Shown piece by piece: positions 53,816-62,955 of a stretch of DNA of 64,000 nt. Source of the DNA: Candidatus Marimicrobium litorale (GTDB lineage Bacteria > Pseudomonadota > Gammaproteobacteria > Pseudomonadales > Halieaceae). Under the pieces are notes generated by a model. It searched no databases. It was given only the letters and a program-made list of their open reading frames with translations, and had not been told where the DNA came from. A program made the position numbers and the translations under genes. The first letter of the stretch is position 1. Every line of letters begins with the position of its first letter. The stretch is taken from positions 2,542,001 to 2,606,000 of the forward strand of contig NZ_SHNO01000001.1 in NCBI RefSeq assembly GCF_026262645.1. The letters are read 5' to 3'.

Positions 53816-55291
53816 ATGGGACAAATTGTTTTCGACAATCACTACGTGCGGCTGCCAGAGCGCTTTTATTCGCCCCAGGACCCTGTTCCTGTGCGGGAGC
53901 CAGGGTCCATACGCCTCAACCTTCCACTGGCAGAAGACCTCGGCATCGATACTCAGTGGCTCGCGTCGGAGGCCGGAACCGCCATGCTCGCTGGTAATTA
54001 TCTGCCGGAGGGAGCCGAACCCATTGCCACCGCCTATGCCGGTCATCAGTTCGGTGGGTTCAACCCGCAACTGGGCGACGGGCGCGCGGTACTGCTGGGT
54101 GAGATTCGGGCCCGCAACGGCAGGCGTTTTGACCTGCAGCTAAAAGGTTCGGGACCCACTCCTTACTCAAGGGGCGGTGACGGTCGTTCACCCCTCGGAC
54201 CCGTGCTGCGTGAGTATATCCTGTGTGAAGCCATGCATCGACTGGACGTGCCCACGACCCGCGCACTGGCTGCGGTTACCAGCGGCGAACGCGTCATGCG
54301 GGAAAGCGTTTTGCCCGGAGCGGTATTAGCACGGGTTGCCAGCAGTCATATCCGTATAGGGACCTTCCAGTACTTCGCAGCGCGCAAGGACACAGAGGCA
54401 CTGCATCTACTTACCGATCACGTCATTGCGCGTCACTATCCGGAACTGGAGGACAGTGAAAATCGCATCGCCGCTCTGCTCGGCGCAGTCGTCGCCCGGC
54501 AGGCGCAACTGATCGCCAAGTGGCAGATGCTTGGCTTTATCCACGGGGTAATGAATACAGATAACGTGCTCATCAGCGGCGAGACCATCGACTACGGTCC
54601 CTGCGCGTTCATGGATGAATTCAACCCGGAACAAGTCTACAGCTCCATTGATCACGGTGGCCGCTATGCTTACCGCAACCAGCCGGGTATCGCACACTGG
54701 AACCTTTCCTGCCTTGCCAATAGCCTGATTCCAATCCTCCACAACGACCAGGAGCACGCCATCGCCCTGGCCCAGTCGGCTCTGGATCGTTTCCCCGATT
54801 TATTCCTGGAGGCCAACTCTCTGGGCGCGGCGCGCAAGCTGGGGCTGCAAGCTATCGAGGCGGGCGATGTGCCGCTGGTGGACGACCTCTGGCGCCTCAT
54901 GGCAGAGCAACGGCTTGACTTCACACTGACATTTCGACGCCTCGCAGACTTAGCCGATGAGACCAACCGTACAGGCACAGTTGCAGAACTCTTAGAGTTC
55001 CCGGATGCCCTGCAGCCGTGGCTTGATCGGTGGCGGGAACGAGCTGCACGGGAACCGACCAGTGCCGCCGACAGGCAGGCCGTAATGTACGCCGCTAACC
55101 CGGTATTTATTCCTCGCAATCATCTGGTGGAAGCCGCCATTGCCGCAGCCACTGATAACAATGACTTCGCGATTTTTCACCAACTGGCGGAGCTGCTTGA
55201 GAATCCAACGTCCTACGCCCCGGAACTACGACATTTCGCCAGTCCGCCCCGGCCAGAAGAAATTGTCCAACAAACCTTCTGCGGAACATAA
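53816..55291 (+). CDS. selO: SelO/YdiU pseudokinase AMPylator
   Basis: Protein adenylyltransferase SelO, 491 aa. This pseudokinase transfers AMP from ATP to protein hydroxyls and is linked to redox homeostasis. Characteristic blocks: NYLPEGAEPIATAYAGHQFGGFNPQLGDGRA, LQLKGSGPTPYSRGGDGRS, IHGVMNTDN (catalytic loop) and IDYGPCAFMDEF (metal site). The C-terminal Cys in FCGT occupies the place of selenocysteine in animal SelO. The ATG at 53816 gives the family N-terminus. Confidence 0.93.
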   Translation: MGQIVFDNHYVRLPERFYSPQDPVPVREPGSIRLNLPLAEDLGIDTQWLASEAGTAMLAGNYLPEGAEPIATAYAGHQFGGFNPQLGDGRAVLLGEIRARNGRRFDLQLKGSGPTPYSRGGDGRSPLGPVLREYILCEAMHRLDVPTTRALAAVTSGERVMRESVLPGAVLARVASSHIRIGTFQYFAARKDTEALHLLTDHVIARHYPELEDSENRIAALLGAVVARQAQLIAKWQMLGFIHGVMNTDNVLISGETIDYGPCAFMDEFNPEQVYSSIDHGGRYAYRNQPGIAHWNLSCLANSLIPILHNDQEHAIALAQSALDRFPDLFLEANSLGAARKLGLQAIEAGDVPLVDDLWRLMAEQRLDFTLTFRRLADLADETNRTGTVAELLEFPDALQPWLDRWRERAAREPTSAADRQAVMYAANPVFIPRNHLVEAAIAAATDNNDFAIFHQLAELLENPTSYAPELRHFASPPRPEEIVQQTFCGT

Positions 55292-55456
55292 AGCCACACA
55301 CGATGAAGGCATGTCTCACAGCCCGGACCGGACATGCACTTACATTCTGAACCAATCGAGGTTTTTTCTTCTACCCGGCGGCCACACGATGCATGGGACT
55401 GTGCGTTTCCGGGGACTGTTGCTAACCTGTAACCTTTCACTCGACAGGTACAACGG

Positions 55457-55816
55457 ATGGACATACTTGCAGAATGGCTGCCGCGCGCAGGGGCGGTGTT
55501 GACTATCGTGCTGGGACTGGTTGGCTTCTTCAAACCCCAACTGATTACCCAGGCCCAGCAAATCACGCTGGGCAGCCCGATGGCATACTCGGAAGCGCGT
55601 GTCGTATTTGGCGGCCTCCACCTCGGTGGCGGCATCATGGCACTGTTGCTGCATGAACCACTGATTTATATGACACTGGGCGTCGCATGGGTGTTCGGAC
55701 TGGTGGCACGCCTTTACTCAATGGCTGCCGACAAAACCAGCCTGAAGGATTCGACCCCCGGAATTATCGTGGATGCCACGATGGCCATACTGTTGCTCGG
55801 TGGTCTGATATTTTAG
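55457..55816 (+). CDS. Small DUF4345-like membrane protein
   Basis: A 119-aa protein with four predicted membrane helices, resembling DUF4345 proteins (RVVFGGLHLGGGIMALL and VWVFG-like segments). An ATG at 55457 follows ACAGGT. Function unknown. It precedes the flavin monooxygenase by 83 bases and may be co-transcribed. Confidence 0.65.
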   Translation: MDILAEWLPRAGAVLTIVLGLVGFFKPQLITQAQQITLGSPMAYSEARVVFGGLHLGGGIMALLLHEPLIYMTLGVAWVFGLVARLYSMAADKTSLKDSTPGIIVDATMAILLLGGLIF

Positions 55817-55899
55817 AAAACACGTAAACCGATCAGCAAAAAACAACAATTGACTATTCCATGCCTACAGGGCTATTTGATTCACCCGGAAGACACTCT

Positions 55900-57345
55900 A
55901 TGAAAATAGCTATCATTGGCGCAGGCCCATCCGGCATCGCCGCCGGACGCGAGCTCTTGCAACAGGGTTTTCAAGACTTCACTATTTTTGACGAACTGGA
56001 TGGCCCCGGCGGCACCTGGCGTCAACACTCCTACCCCGGCCTGGCCTGCGACGTATGGGCACACTCCTATACCTTTTCCTATGCCCCAAATCCGGATTGG
56101 AGTGCCAGTTTCGTTGGCTATGAGGAAATTCAACAGTACCTCGCCAACTGCTGCACCCAGTTCGGTCTCGACTCACATCTCATGCTCAAAACATCCATCA
56201 GCCGCGCCAGCTATGCCGGCGAGGGCAAGTGGCTGCTGGAGTCAAAAGACGGTCCGCTGGGCGAATTTGATATCGTCATCAATGCCATGGGCAATCAGCA
56301 CACACCCCTTTATCCAAACGTAGAGGGAATATCCCACTTCAAGGGAGATAGCTGGCATTCCACCGAGTGGAATCACGATGTGAAACTGGAGGGCAAAAAA
56401 GTCGTCATTGTGGGCTCTGCGGCCGCCGCTGTACAAATCGTTCCCGAGGTCGCAAAAAAAGCGGGGCATCTGACCGTATTGCAACGCACCGCCAACTGGA
56501 TAATGCCCCGTAACCGCAAAATGTACAGTGCGCGACAGCGCTGGCGTTTCAGGCATATCCCGGGGTCGATCGCCCTGACCCGCTGGGTACAACGCATGAT
56601 GATGGGCCAGGTAGAGTATGCGGTCACCGTGGGTCACAACCGCATGGGGCAGTTCGAAAATGTTGCCCGAAAATATATCGACAAGGCCATTGAGGATCCG
56701 GCGCTGCGCGAGGTACTGTTGCCAGACAGTGACTACGGTTGCAAGCGCGGGCTGGTATCCGATGATTTTTACCCCGCACTCAACCGCGACAACGTCGAGC
56801 TTGTACCAGAGGGCCTCCGGCGGGTGACGGAGGGGGGCATCGTCACCGAAGGCGGGCGTGATATCGAGGCAGATATCATCATTTACTGTACGGGCTACAA
56901 AATTCTCGACTACGATCGCTTCGACGTCGTCGGGAAGGACGGTCGCAACCTCGGGGAGGAACTCGCGGGAGATCCCCGTTCCTTCAAGGGTATCGCCACC
57001 CCCGGATTCCCCAATTATTTCTTTGCCATTGGCCCCAACGGGCTGGTGCTGAATGTGTCATTTTTCATTACCGCCGAACGCAATATGAAAACCATCGTCG
57101 GCTTGCTTGCGGCTCTGCGTGACAAGGGGGGCCGTTCACTGGAGGTCAGGCAGGACTCCTTCGATCAATACAACGAGTGGATGGACGGGCGCTTTGAGCG
57201 TTTCAGCTGGGGCTCGAGCAAATGCGACAGCTACTATACCGCAGGCTCCGGACACCCACCCTTCCTGTTTCCAGGCAACTTTAAGGAATTCTCCGGACTG
57301 CACGATGCGTCCGGCTTGCATGAATTCAATACCACTCCTTCCTGA
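55900..57345 (+). CDS. Flavin monooxygenase with Baeyer-Villiger motif
   Basis: Class B flavoprotein monooxygenase of 481 aa. FAD-binding GAGPSG at residues 7-12, the fingerprint F147-KGDSWHSTE-W157 (F-x-G-x3-H-x3-W), and a second Rossmann motif VVIVGSAAAAVQI for NADPH. The BVMO fingerprint suggests oxidation of a ketone to an ester or lactone, though other class B enzymes share part of it. The second Rossmann motif has GSAAAA in place of the usual GxGxxG/A. The ATG at 55900 with GGAAGA upstream is preferred over 55861. Confidence 0.84.
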   Translation: MKIAIIGAGPSGIAAGRELLQQGFQDFTIFDELDGPGGTWRQHSYPGLACDVWAHSYTFSYAPNPDWSASFVGYEEIQQYLANCCTQFGLDSHLMLKTSISRASYAGEGKWLLESKDGPLGEFDIVINAMGNQHTPLYPNVEGISHFKGDSWHSTEWNHDVKLEGKKVVIVGSAAAAVQIVPEVAKKAGHLTVLQRTANWIMPRNRKMYSARQRWRFRHIPGSIALTRWVQRMMMGQVEYAVTVGHNRMGQFENVARKYIDKAIEDPALREVLLPDSDYGCKRGLVSDDFYPALNRDNVELVPEGLRRVTEGGIVTEGGRDIEADIIIYCTGYKILDYDRFDVVGKDGRNLGEELAGDPRSFKGIATPGFPNYFFAIGPNGLVLNVSFFITAERNMKTIVGLLAALRDKGGRSLEVRQDSFDQYNEWMDGRFERFSWGSSKCDSYYTAGSGHPPFLFPGNFKEFSGLHDASGLHEFNTTPS

Positions 57346-57368
57346 GGACAGGGCCCGACACCCACTCT

Positions 57369-57539
57369 ATGACAATAACGTCCAGCCTACCGGCTGTTCT
57401 CGGTTACCATTGCAACACGTGCCTCAATGGGCTCCGCTTGCAGGCAAACGGGGCCCTGCGTTACACCTATTCAGATCCGAAAGAAGGCCTGAGTTTGTCC
57501 AGCACCCATACAGCTAGCGGGATGGCACAAGGTCGTTAA
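57369..57539 (+). CDS. Possible 56-aa small protein
   Basis: Short frame between the flavin monooxygenase and the PyrD-PyrK gene, starting MTITSSLPAVLGYHCNTC and ending at TAA 57537-57539. Two Cys and a His close together (YHCNTC) could bind a metal. No good ribosome site is seen before the ATG, and another open frame overlaps it, so this may be chance. Confidence 0.2.
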   Translation: MTITSSLPAVLGYHCNTCLNGLRLQANGALRYTYSDPKEGLSLSSTHTASGMAQGR

Positions 57540-57611
57540 AGCCCGGGCAAACCAGTATACTCGCCACTCTTTTCAGATTCTTCAACAAGACAAGAGCCCG
57601 CCTGACAGACT

Positions 57612-59225
57612 ATGGACTTTTTCGGTAAAACGCTATCAGCGCCTTTCACGATTCCGTCGGGCATCATCACTACCGCCACGCCGATCATTCAATACTTCTT
57701 TGACCAGGTGCCGGAAGTGGGCATAATCACTACCAAAAGTATCGGTCCGGAACCACGAGAAGGCTACAGGGAGCCGGTCTACAGCCAGTACGCCCCCGGG
57801 TGTTTTGTCAACGCCGTGGGGCTGACCAATCCCGGCCCGCAGCGCTCGCTGGAGCTGCTCGGCGCACTGAACGTCCCCGCCGATCGCTTCCTGCTGACGT
57901 CCATTTTCGGCGGCAGCCTTGAAGAGTATGTCGAGATTGCACGCATACTCGCGCCCGTCTCGGATGGACTGGAATTGAACCTGTCCTGCCCCCACGCAAA
58001 AGGGTACGGCATGGCCATGGGCCAGGATCCGGAGCTTGTGCGCGAGATTGTCGCCGCGGTAAAAGCCGCCGTAGACATTCCTGTAATTCCAAAACTGACT
58101 CCCAACGTGCCTGACATTGGTGTTATTGCCCAGGCCGCCATAGCAGGTGGTGCAGATGCGCTTTGCGCTATCAATACAGTGGGGCCCGGCTACACAGCGG
58201 CACACGGCCACCCCGTTCTCAGTAATGGCGAAGGAGGGCTGTCAGGCAAGGGCGTTCTGCCTATCGCACTGAAATGCATTCGACAGATTGAAGCGGCAGC
58301 AGATATTCCCGTTATCGGTTGCGGCGGCGCCAGCAGTGCCGCTGATGCTCGCGCGTTCTTCGACGCCGGGGCACATATTGTCGGCATAGGCTCTGCCCTT
58401 ACCGGCCTGACTACAGACGAGATCGGCGGCTATTTTCGCGCATTGCACAATGACCTCGATTCAGACGACAACAGTGCAGAACGACATATTCGCTACGATA
58501 TCGATATGGAATTCAAACCCGTCACGCTCGTCAAAAATATGCGGGTGTGTGAGGATATCGCTCTCCTCACCTTTGACCGCAAAGTGAACATCCAGGCAGG
58601 AGAATTTATTTTCCTGTGGGTTCCTGGTCTGGGTGAGAAACCGTTCTCTGTATTGGACGATGACCCCTTCACATTAGTCGCTATCGACGTGGGCATCTTT
58701 ACCCACGCTCTGATGGACCTGCCCGAAGGCACAGAAGCCTACATCCGGGGTCCACACGGCATAGCCGTTGCACCGGATAACGACGCCAGAATAATGGCTG
58801 TCGCCGGCGGTACTGGCCTGGCCGCCGTCTACCAGATTGCCCGTGATTTTGGCAATGCTGAGGTATTCGCGGGCGCACGCAGCGCCGAACGCCTTTACTA
58901 TCTGGAGGAATGTCGCCAGATCGCAGAGGTCCACGTGGCAACCGACGATGGCAGTGCCGGATACCATGGTGTAGTCACTGAACTGCTGCGGGAACGATTG
59001 CAGGCCATGTCGCCCGAAGAGCTCGCCAGACTGGTGTTTTACAACTGCGGTCCAGAACCGATGGTACATGCAGCCATCGCGGTGCAACGGGAATTCTGTC
59101 ATCCGCACCAAATTTTCAGCGCCATAGACTATTTAACCAAGTGCGGTGTCGGTATCTGTGGCGCCTGTGCTGCTCCGGATGGCCGAAGACTCTGTGTCGA
59201 CGGGCCGTTTTTGGATGCGAGCTGA
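57612..59225 (+). CDS. Fused dihydroorotate dehydrogenase-like and PyrK-like protein
   Basis: A 537-aa fusion. Residues 1 to about 295 are a class 1 dihydroorotate-dehydrogenase-like FMN barrel: IPSGIITTATP, ELNLSCPHAKG (the Cys expected as catalytic base in class 1) and IPVIGCGGASSAADA. Residues 300-537 are PyrK-like: an FAD/NAD-binding reductase (AVAGGTGLAAVY, FYNCGPEPM) and a [2Fe-2S] cluster with C511, C516, C519 and C528. In class 1B enzymes PyrD and PyrK are separate subunits. It could oxidise dihydroorotate with NAD+, or a related dihydropyrimidine. Gammaproteobacteria normally use class 2 PyrD, so this may be an extra enzyme. Confidence 0.82.
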   Translation: MDFFGKTLSAPFTIPSGIITTATPIIQYFFDQVPEVGIITTKSIGPEPREGYREPVYSQYAPGCFVNAVGLTNPGPQRSLELLGALNVPADRFLLTSIFGGSLEEYVEIARILAPVSDGLELNLSCPHAKGYGMAMGQDPELVREIVAAVKAAVDIPVIPKLTPNVPDIGVIAQAAIAGGADALCAINTVGPGYTAAHGHPVLSNGEGGLSGKGVLPIALKCIRQIEAAADIPVIGCGGASSAADARAFFDAGAHIVGIGSALTGLTTDEIGGYFRALHNDLDSDDNSAERHIRYDIDMEFKPVTLVKNMRVCEDIALLTFDRKVNIQAGEFIFLWVPGLGEKPFSVLDDDPFTLVAIDVGIFTHALMDLPEGTEAYIRGPHGIAVAPDNDARIMAVAGGTGLAAVYQIARDFGNAEVFAGARSAERLYYLEECRQIAEVHVATDDGSAGYHGVVTELLRERLQAMSPEELARLVFYNCGPEPMVHAAIAVQREFCHPHQIFSAIDYLTKCGVGICGACAAPDGRRLCVDGPFLDAS

Positions 59226-59260
59226 AAACGTGAATAACGACTCAAGAAGGAATGCGGCAC

Positions 59261-60625
59261 ATGGCTGGTAACAAGGGCGTCAACATTGCTCGCTGGGAGC
59301 GCTCATTCGTGCGGATATTGACGCCGCTCGAAGAATTTATTCATCGGCAGACAACCAGCGGCATCCTGTTAATGATCTGTGCGGTAATTGCCTTGGTCAT
59401 TGCCAACACACCTCTGTATGACGCTTACTCGCACCTGTTGCACACGCATGCCGGTATAAAAATCGGCGGTGCTGAATTCTCTTTATCCATACACCACTGG
59501 ATAAACGAAGCATTAATGGCGGGCTTTTTCTTCGTCATGGGCCTCGAACTGAAACGCGAATTGCTGGTAGGGGAACTCGCGACTCCGAAGCAGGCCCTGC
59601 TACCAATAATGGCAGCCATTGGCGGTGTACTGGTACCCGCAGGGGCCTACGTGGCAGTGAACTACTCCAGTGGCAGCCTCAGTGGTTGGGGTATTCCCAT
59701 GGCGACGGATATTGCCTTCGCCATCGGCGCTCTGAGCCTGCTGGGAGCGCGGATTCCAAAAAATCTGGTGACCTTCTTGATCGCGCTCGCCATTGTTGAC
59801 GATCTGGTTGCCGTGGCCGTGATAGCATTGTTTTACACCGAGCAAATCGATGTCCTGACACTGTTCTACGCAGCCGGCTGCACCGCTCTGTTGATGGCGA
59901 TGAATCTCTGGGGAATCCGCCGGCCCCTGCCCTATGCCTTCGTCGGCACTATTTTGTGGGGCGCCATGCTCGCAAGCGGTATTCACGCGACCATCGCAGG
60001 TATCGTGGTGGCCTTCGTCATCCCTATTCGCCCGAAATTCGAACCGCAAGCGTTTATTAACCGCATCAAGGAAAGCGCGGTCAAAATGCAAAAGGCTATT
60101 GCGGACAATGCGGATATTATCCACAACAATCGTTTGCGGGCGCTGGTAACTGCACTCGACGACGGGGCTACGCTGGCACAAGCTCCGGCACAAAGGCTTG
60201 AACATGCTCTGCATCTGCCGGTAGCCTACATTGTCATTCCCGTTTTCGCACTCGCCAATGCGGGTATCCCGGTGGATTTCGCCGGTCTGGGTGAATACCT
60301 GAATCACCCCATTACACTGGGCGTGGTGGTCGGCCTGCTAATTGGAAAGCCCATCGGTATTGTTGGCTTTACCTGGCTCACCGTGAAACTTGGCTGGGCG
60401 GACTTACCGGCGGGGCTGACCATGAAGCATATTCTTGGTGTGGGCATGCTCGGAGGAATCGGCTTTACGATGTCGATCTTTATCGCCGACCTCGGCTTTG
60501 CAAACTCGTCCAACGACCTGCTCATGGCAAAAACCGGCATCCTGCTGGCGTCCGCTATTGCCGGCGTCAGCGGCTTTATCTGGCTCATGCTGCAAACACG
60601 CGACGAAGGCGATAAGCTACACTGA
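59261..60625 (+). CDS. nhaA: Na+/H+ antiporter NhaA
   Basis: A 454-aa sodium-proton antiporter of the NhaA family, somewhat longer than E. coli NhaA (388 aa). LEEFIHRQTTSGILLM opens the first helix, MGLELKRELLVGEL and IPMATDIAFAIGALSLLG follow, and the paired aspartates of the ion site are in ALAIVDDLVAV. AAGAAGG lies ten bases before the ATG at 59261; the ATG at 59252 is too close. It extrudes Na+ in exchange for H+, as expected of a marine bacterium. Confidence 0.93.
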   Translation: MAGNKGVNIARWERSFVRILTPLEEFIHRQTTSGILLMICAVIALVIANTPLYDAYSHLLHTHAGIKIGGAEFSLSIHHWINEALMAGFFFVMGLELKRELLVGELATPKQALLPIMAAIGGVLVPAGAYVAVNYSSGSLSGWGIPMATDIAFAIGALSLLGARIPKNLVTFLIALAIVDDLVAVAVIALFYTEQIDVLTLFYAAGCTALLMAMNLWGIRRPLPYAFVGTILWGAMLASGIHATIAGIVVAFVIPIRPKFEPQAFINRIKESAVKMQKAIADNADIIHNNRLRALVTALDDGATLAQAPAQRLEHALHLPVAYIVIPVFALANAGIPVDFAGLGEYLNHPITLGVVVGLLIGKPIGIVGFTWLTVKLGWADLPAGLTMKHILGVGMLGGIGFTMSIFIADLGFANSSNDLLMAKTGILLASAIAGVSGFIWLMLQTRDEGDKLH

Positions 60626-60660
60626 GAGCTTTGCAAGATAACACTTCGGGAGACTCTCTG

Positions 60661-61035
60661 ATGCCACTCGATCCAGGCCCCATGCGCGTGATGCACAACT
60701 TTTTTAAGAATAAGTCGGAGGTGCTGGCAGATATCGATAGGCTCGACCTGTGGCCCACGGTATACGTCTCTGACCGCATGGAAGAACTTCCTCTGCACTG
60801 GCACGATGTAGACAACTGCGGTTACGTCATGGAAGGTAAGAGTTACGTTCTGAACGAAAACGGCGCACGCGTTGAACTCTCGGCCGGCGACAAACTGGTA
60901 ATCCCCGCGGGGGCCATCCACGCCGAGGGCGAGGTCACTGAGCGCATGGTGTACATCGTAGGATTAGGCGTGGACGAAAATCTGTTCGACAAGCTGACGC
61001 TGCTGGATCCGGCCGAGAGTCCGCTGGTCAGGTGA
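60661..61035 (+). CDS. Cupin domain protein
   Basis: A 124-aa single-domain cupin. PLHWHDVDNCGYVMEGK supplies the H-x-H and Glu-like region of motif 1, LSAGDKLVIPAGAIHAEGE motif 2. GGGAG lies eight bases before the ATG at 60661. It follows nhaA after 35 bases. Function unknown; a metal-binding small-molecule enzyme or sensor is likely. Confidence 0.77.
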   Translation: MPLDPGPMRVMHNFFKNKSEVLADIDRLDLWPTVYVSDRMEELPLHWHDVDNCGYVMEGKSYVLNENGARVELSAGDKLVIPAGAIHAEGEVTERMVYIVGLGVDENLFDKLTLLDPAESPLVR

Positions 61036-61043
61036 CTGCGCGC

Positions 61044-62948
61044 CTAGGGCTTCTTGCCATAGGTTTTAAGAAACTGCACCAGCGCCGCGCGTTCAGCCGC
61101 GTCCGAAACACCGTTAGCGCCCATTGAAGTGCCTGGAGCAAACTGCTGCGGGTTCTGCAGAAACTCCAGTAAGCGCGCCTCGGTCCAGCGGCCTTTAACC
61201 GCCCTCAGTGCCGGCGAATAGTTGAAATTACGCTTGGCCGCTATTTTGCGCCCAACGATACCGGAGAGGTTTGGCGCCGGCGCCTCGTCCCGACCCATAC
61301 GTTCGTGACACACTCGACACTGATCGAAAATATCTTCCCCGGTGTTCGCGTCTGGACGCCGCGATAATACGGTTACCGTCTCGTCATCAGACCAGAGCAA
61401 AACCCGGCCGTCTTCGGCTTCCACAAGATCACGAATACGCTTGCCAACCGTGAGCGGCTCGACATAGATAACCCGTTCCTCGCGGACATGCGCCCGGTAA
61501 AGGCTCTCCTTGCGGAGCGAACCAATGAGGAAATCGCCCTTCCAGCGCGGAAACTGTTTAGCTCCCACCTGAATAAGGTTCGAGATGGCCACAGACGGCA
61601 CAAAGGCATAGACAGGCTCCGTAAAGCCGCCGTGGTCCAGGCTATCCGGATTCAACGGCCAGGTTCGCTTGTTGTAGTCCGCGCCATACGTCGCCAGTGG
61701 CCAACCGTAATTGCCCCCCTCTCGCAGCAGGTTGAGTTCATCCCCCCCTGCAGGCCCGTGCTCAGTAACCCAGATGCGGTCAGCACTATCCACCAGCAGG
61801 CCCTGAGGGTTTCGATGCCCCAGAGTGAAAACCTCTGCGCCACCCTGCATATCCAGCAACAGGACCTTGCCGTAATCTGACGATGGAATCTGGGGATACG
61901 CGGGGCCCCCGCGTCCATCCTTGCCATGGTCACCCAGTGTGAACATCAGACCGCCGTCCACCCACGCCAGGCGGCCACCTGTTTCAACGGTGTCGAAGGG
62001 CTGTTCGATACAGGGCTGGGTAGTGTAAAGACGCTCCCAGTCTGCAGCGCTTCCTGGTTCTTGCGGATCAAGGCGCGCCCTCGAGACTGCCATGCGGAAG
62101 CAGTCGTCCTCGCGATCCCAGACCTGGTGCGATACCAGCAACGCATCACTACCGTCCCCATCCCCATACTCTACGAGGATATCGGTGATCCGGAATTGCA
62201 AGCCAGCAGGCTTCTTCTCGTAAAAAGTGTCGCGTCCTGCCAGCGGAGAGGACAGCTTCAGTGCGTCAGCGTGTAATTCATTGCCCTGCCCAGTCCAGTC
62301 CAATCGATAGAAAAGACCGTTGGCAGTCGCCGCGATGAATCCTTCACCGTAGGGGGTAAGGGCGCCGCCCTCTGCTTCTGGCTGCTGGGGTACGACTTGC
62401 TGTGTCTCCTTGTTGATCACATAGCGCGCAGAAATAATGCGCTCTGGTTCTGCCGGCGACTCTATCACCGGCCGTTGTAAAAACCAGCCATTCACTGCCA
62501 CTACCAGCAGGAGTAATAAAGGCAACGAAAACATAAATATAAAGCGCGGCAACACAAGCGGGTATAACCCGAGCAGGATAGCGAGGCCAACAGAGCTGCC
62601 AAGAATCCCGCGTGAAAAGGCCAGCTCCGGCAGGAGCAGCAGTACACATGCGCCCATTCCATAGCAAAGGATGCCACTCGCTACCGCCATGTAGAGGTTC
62701 ACGCCCCGATCACCAGCGCAGGCAAGAAACAGAAGAAGTGCGTAGGAAATAGAGGTCGCACCCACCACATAGAAGGGAATCACCTCCTCCGCTGGCAATT
62801 GCCAGACAGCAACACCAGGGTGCACAAGAGGTAAAAAAGTAAGCAACAGAGACGCGACGGTTAGTGACCAAAGGGCATAAGGAAGAAATAGCAGCGGGCG
62901 CTTACCGACGCGTACCCTTGACACACGAACCAGAAGACCTGATGCCAT
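61044..62948 (-). CDS. Membrane-anchored PQQ sugar dehydrogenase with cytochrome c tail
   Basis: A 634-aa three-part protein. Residues 1-155 contain about five membrane helices. Residues about 190-530 resemble soluble PQQ-dependent glucose/aldose dehydrogenase: GDHGKDGRG, LGHRNPQGL, VTEHGPAGGDELN, GGNYGWP. The C-terminus is a cytochrome c domain with C544-RV-C547-H548 and the likely axial Met609 in GTSMGANG. Electrons from substrate oxidation could pass from PQQ to the heme and into the respiratory chain. The ATG at 62948 lies 7 bases after the methyltransferase stop; the frame to 63122 overlaps that gene. Confidence 0.82.
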   Translation of the reverse strand: MASGLLVRVSRVRVGKRPLLFLPYALWSLTVASLLLTFLPLVHPGVAVWQLPAEEVIPFYVVGATSISYALLLFLACAGDRGVNLYMAVASGILCYGMGACVLLLLPELAFSRGILGSSVGLAILLGLYPLVLPRFIFMFSLPLLLLLVVAVNGWFLQRPVIESPAEPERIISARYVINKETQQVVPQQPEAEGGALTPYGEGFIAATANGLFYRLDWTGQGNELHADALKLSSPLAGRDTFYEKKPAGLQFRITDILVEYGDGDGSDALLVSHQVWDREDDCFRMAVSRARLDPQEPGSAADWERLYTTQPCIEQPFDTVETGGRLAWVDGGLMFTLGDHGKDGRGGPAYPQIPSSDYGKVLLLDMQGGAEVFTLGHRNPQGLLVDSADRIWVTEHGPAGGDELNLLREGGNYGWPLATYGADYNKRTWPLNPDSLDHGGFTEPVYAFVPSVAISNLIQVGAKQFPRWKGDFLIGSLRKESLYRAHVREERVIYVEPLTVGKRIRDLVEAEDGRVLLWSDDETVTVLSRRPDANTGEDIFDQCRVCHERMGRDEAPAPNLSGIVGRKIAAKRNFNYSPALRAVKGRWTEARLLEFLQNPQQFAPGTSMGANGVSDAAERAALVQFLKTYGKKP

Positions 62949-62955
62949 AAGCCCG

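Noticed and set aside
53704-54070. N-terminal extension of the amidohydrolase
   Set aside because: Antisense to selO and the spacer; the natural family start is the ATG at 53677.
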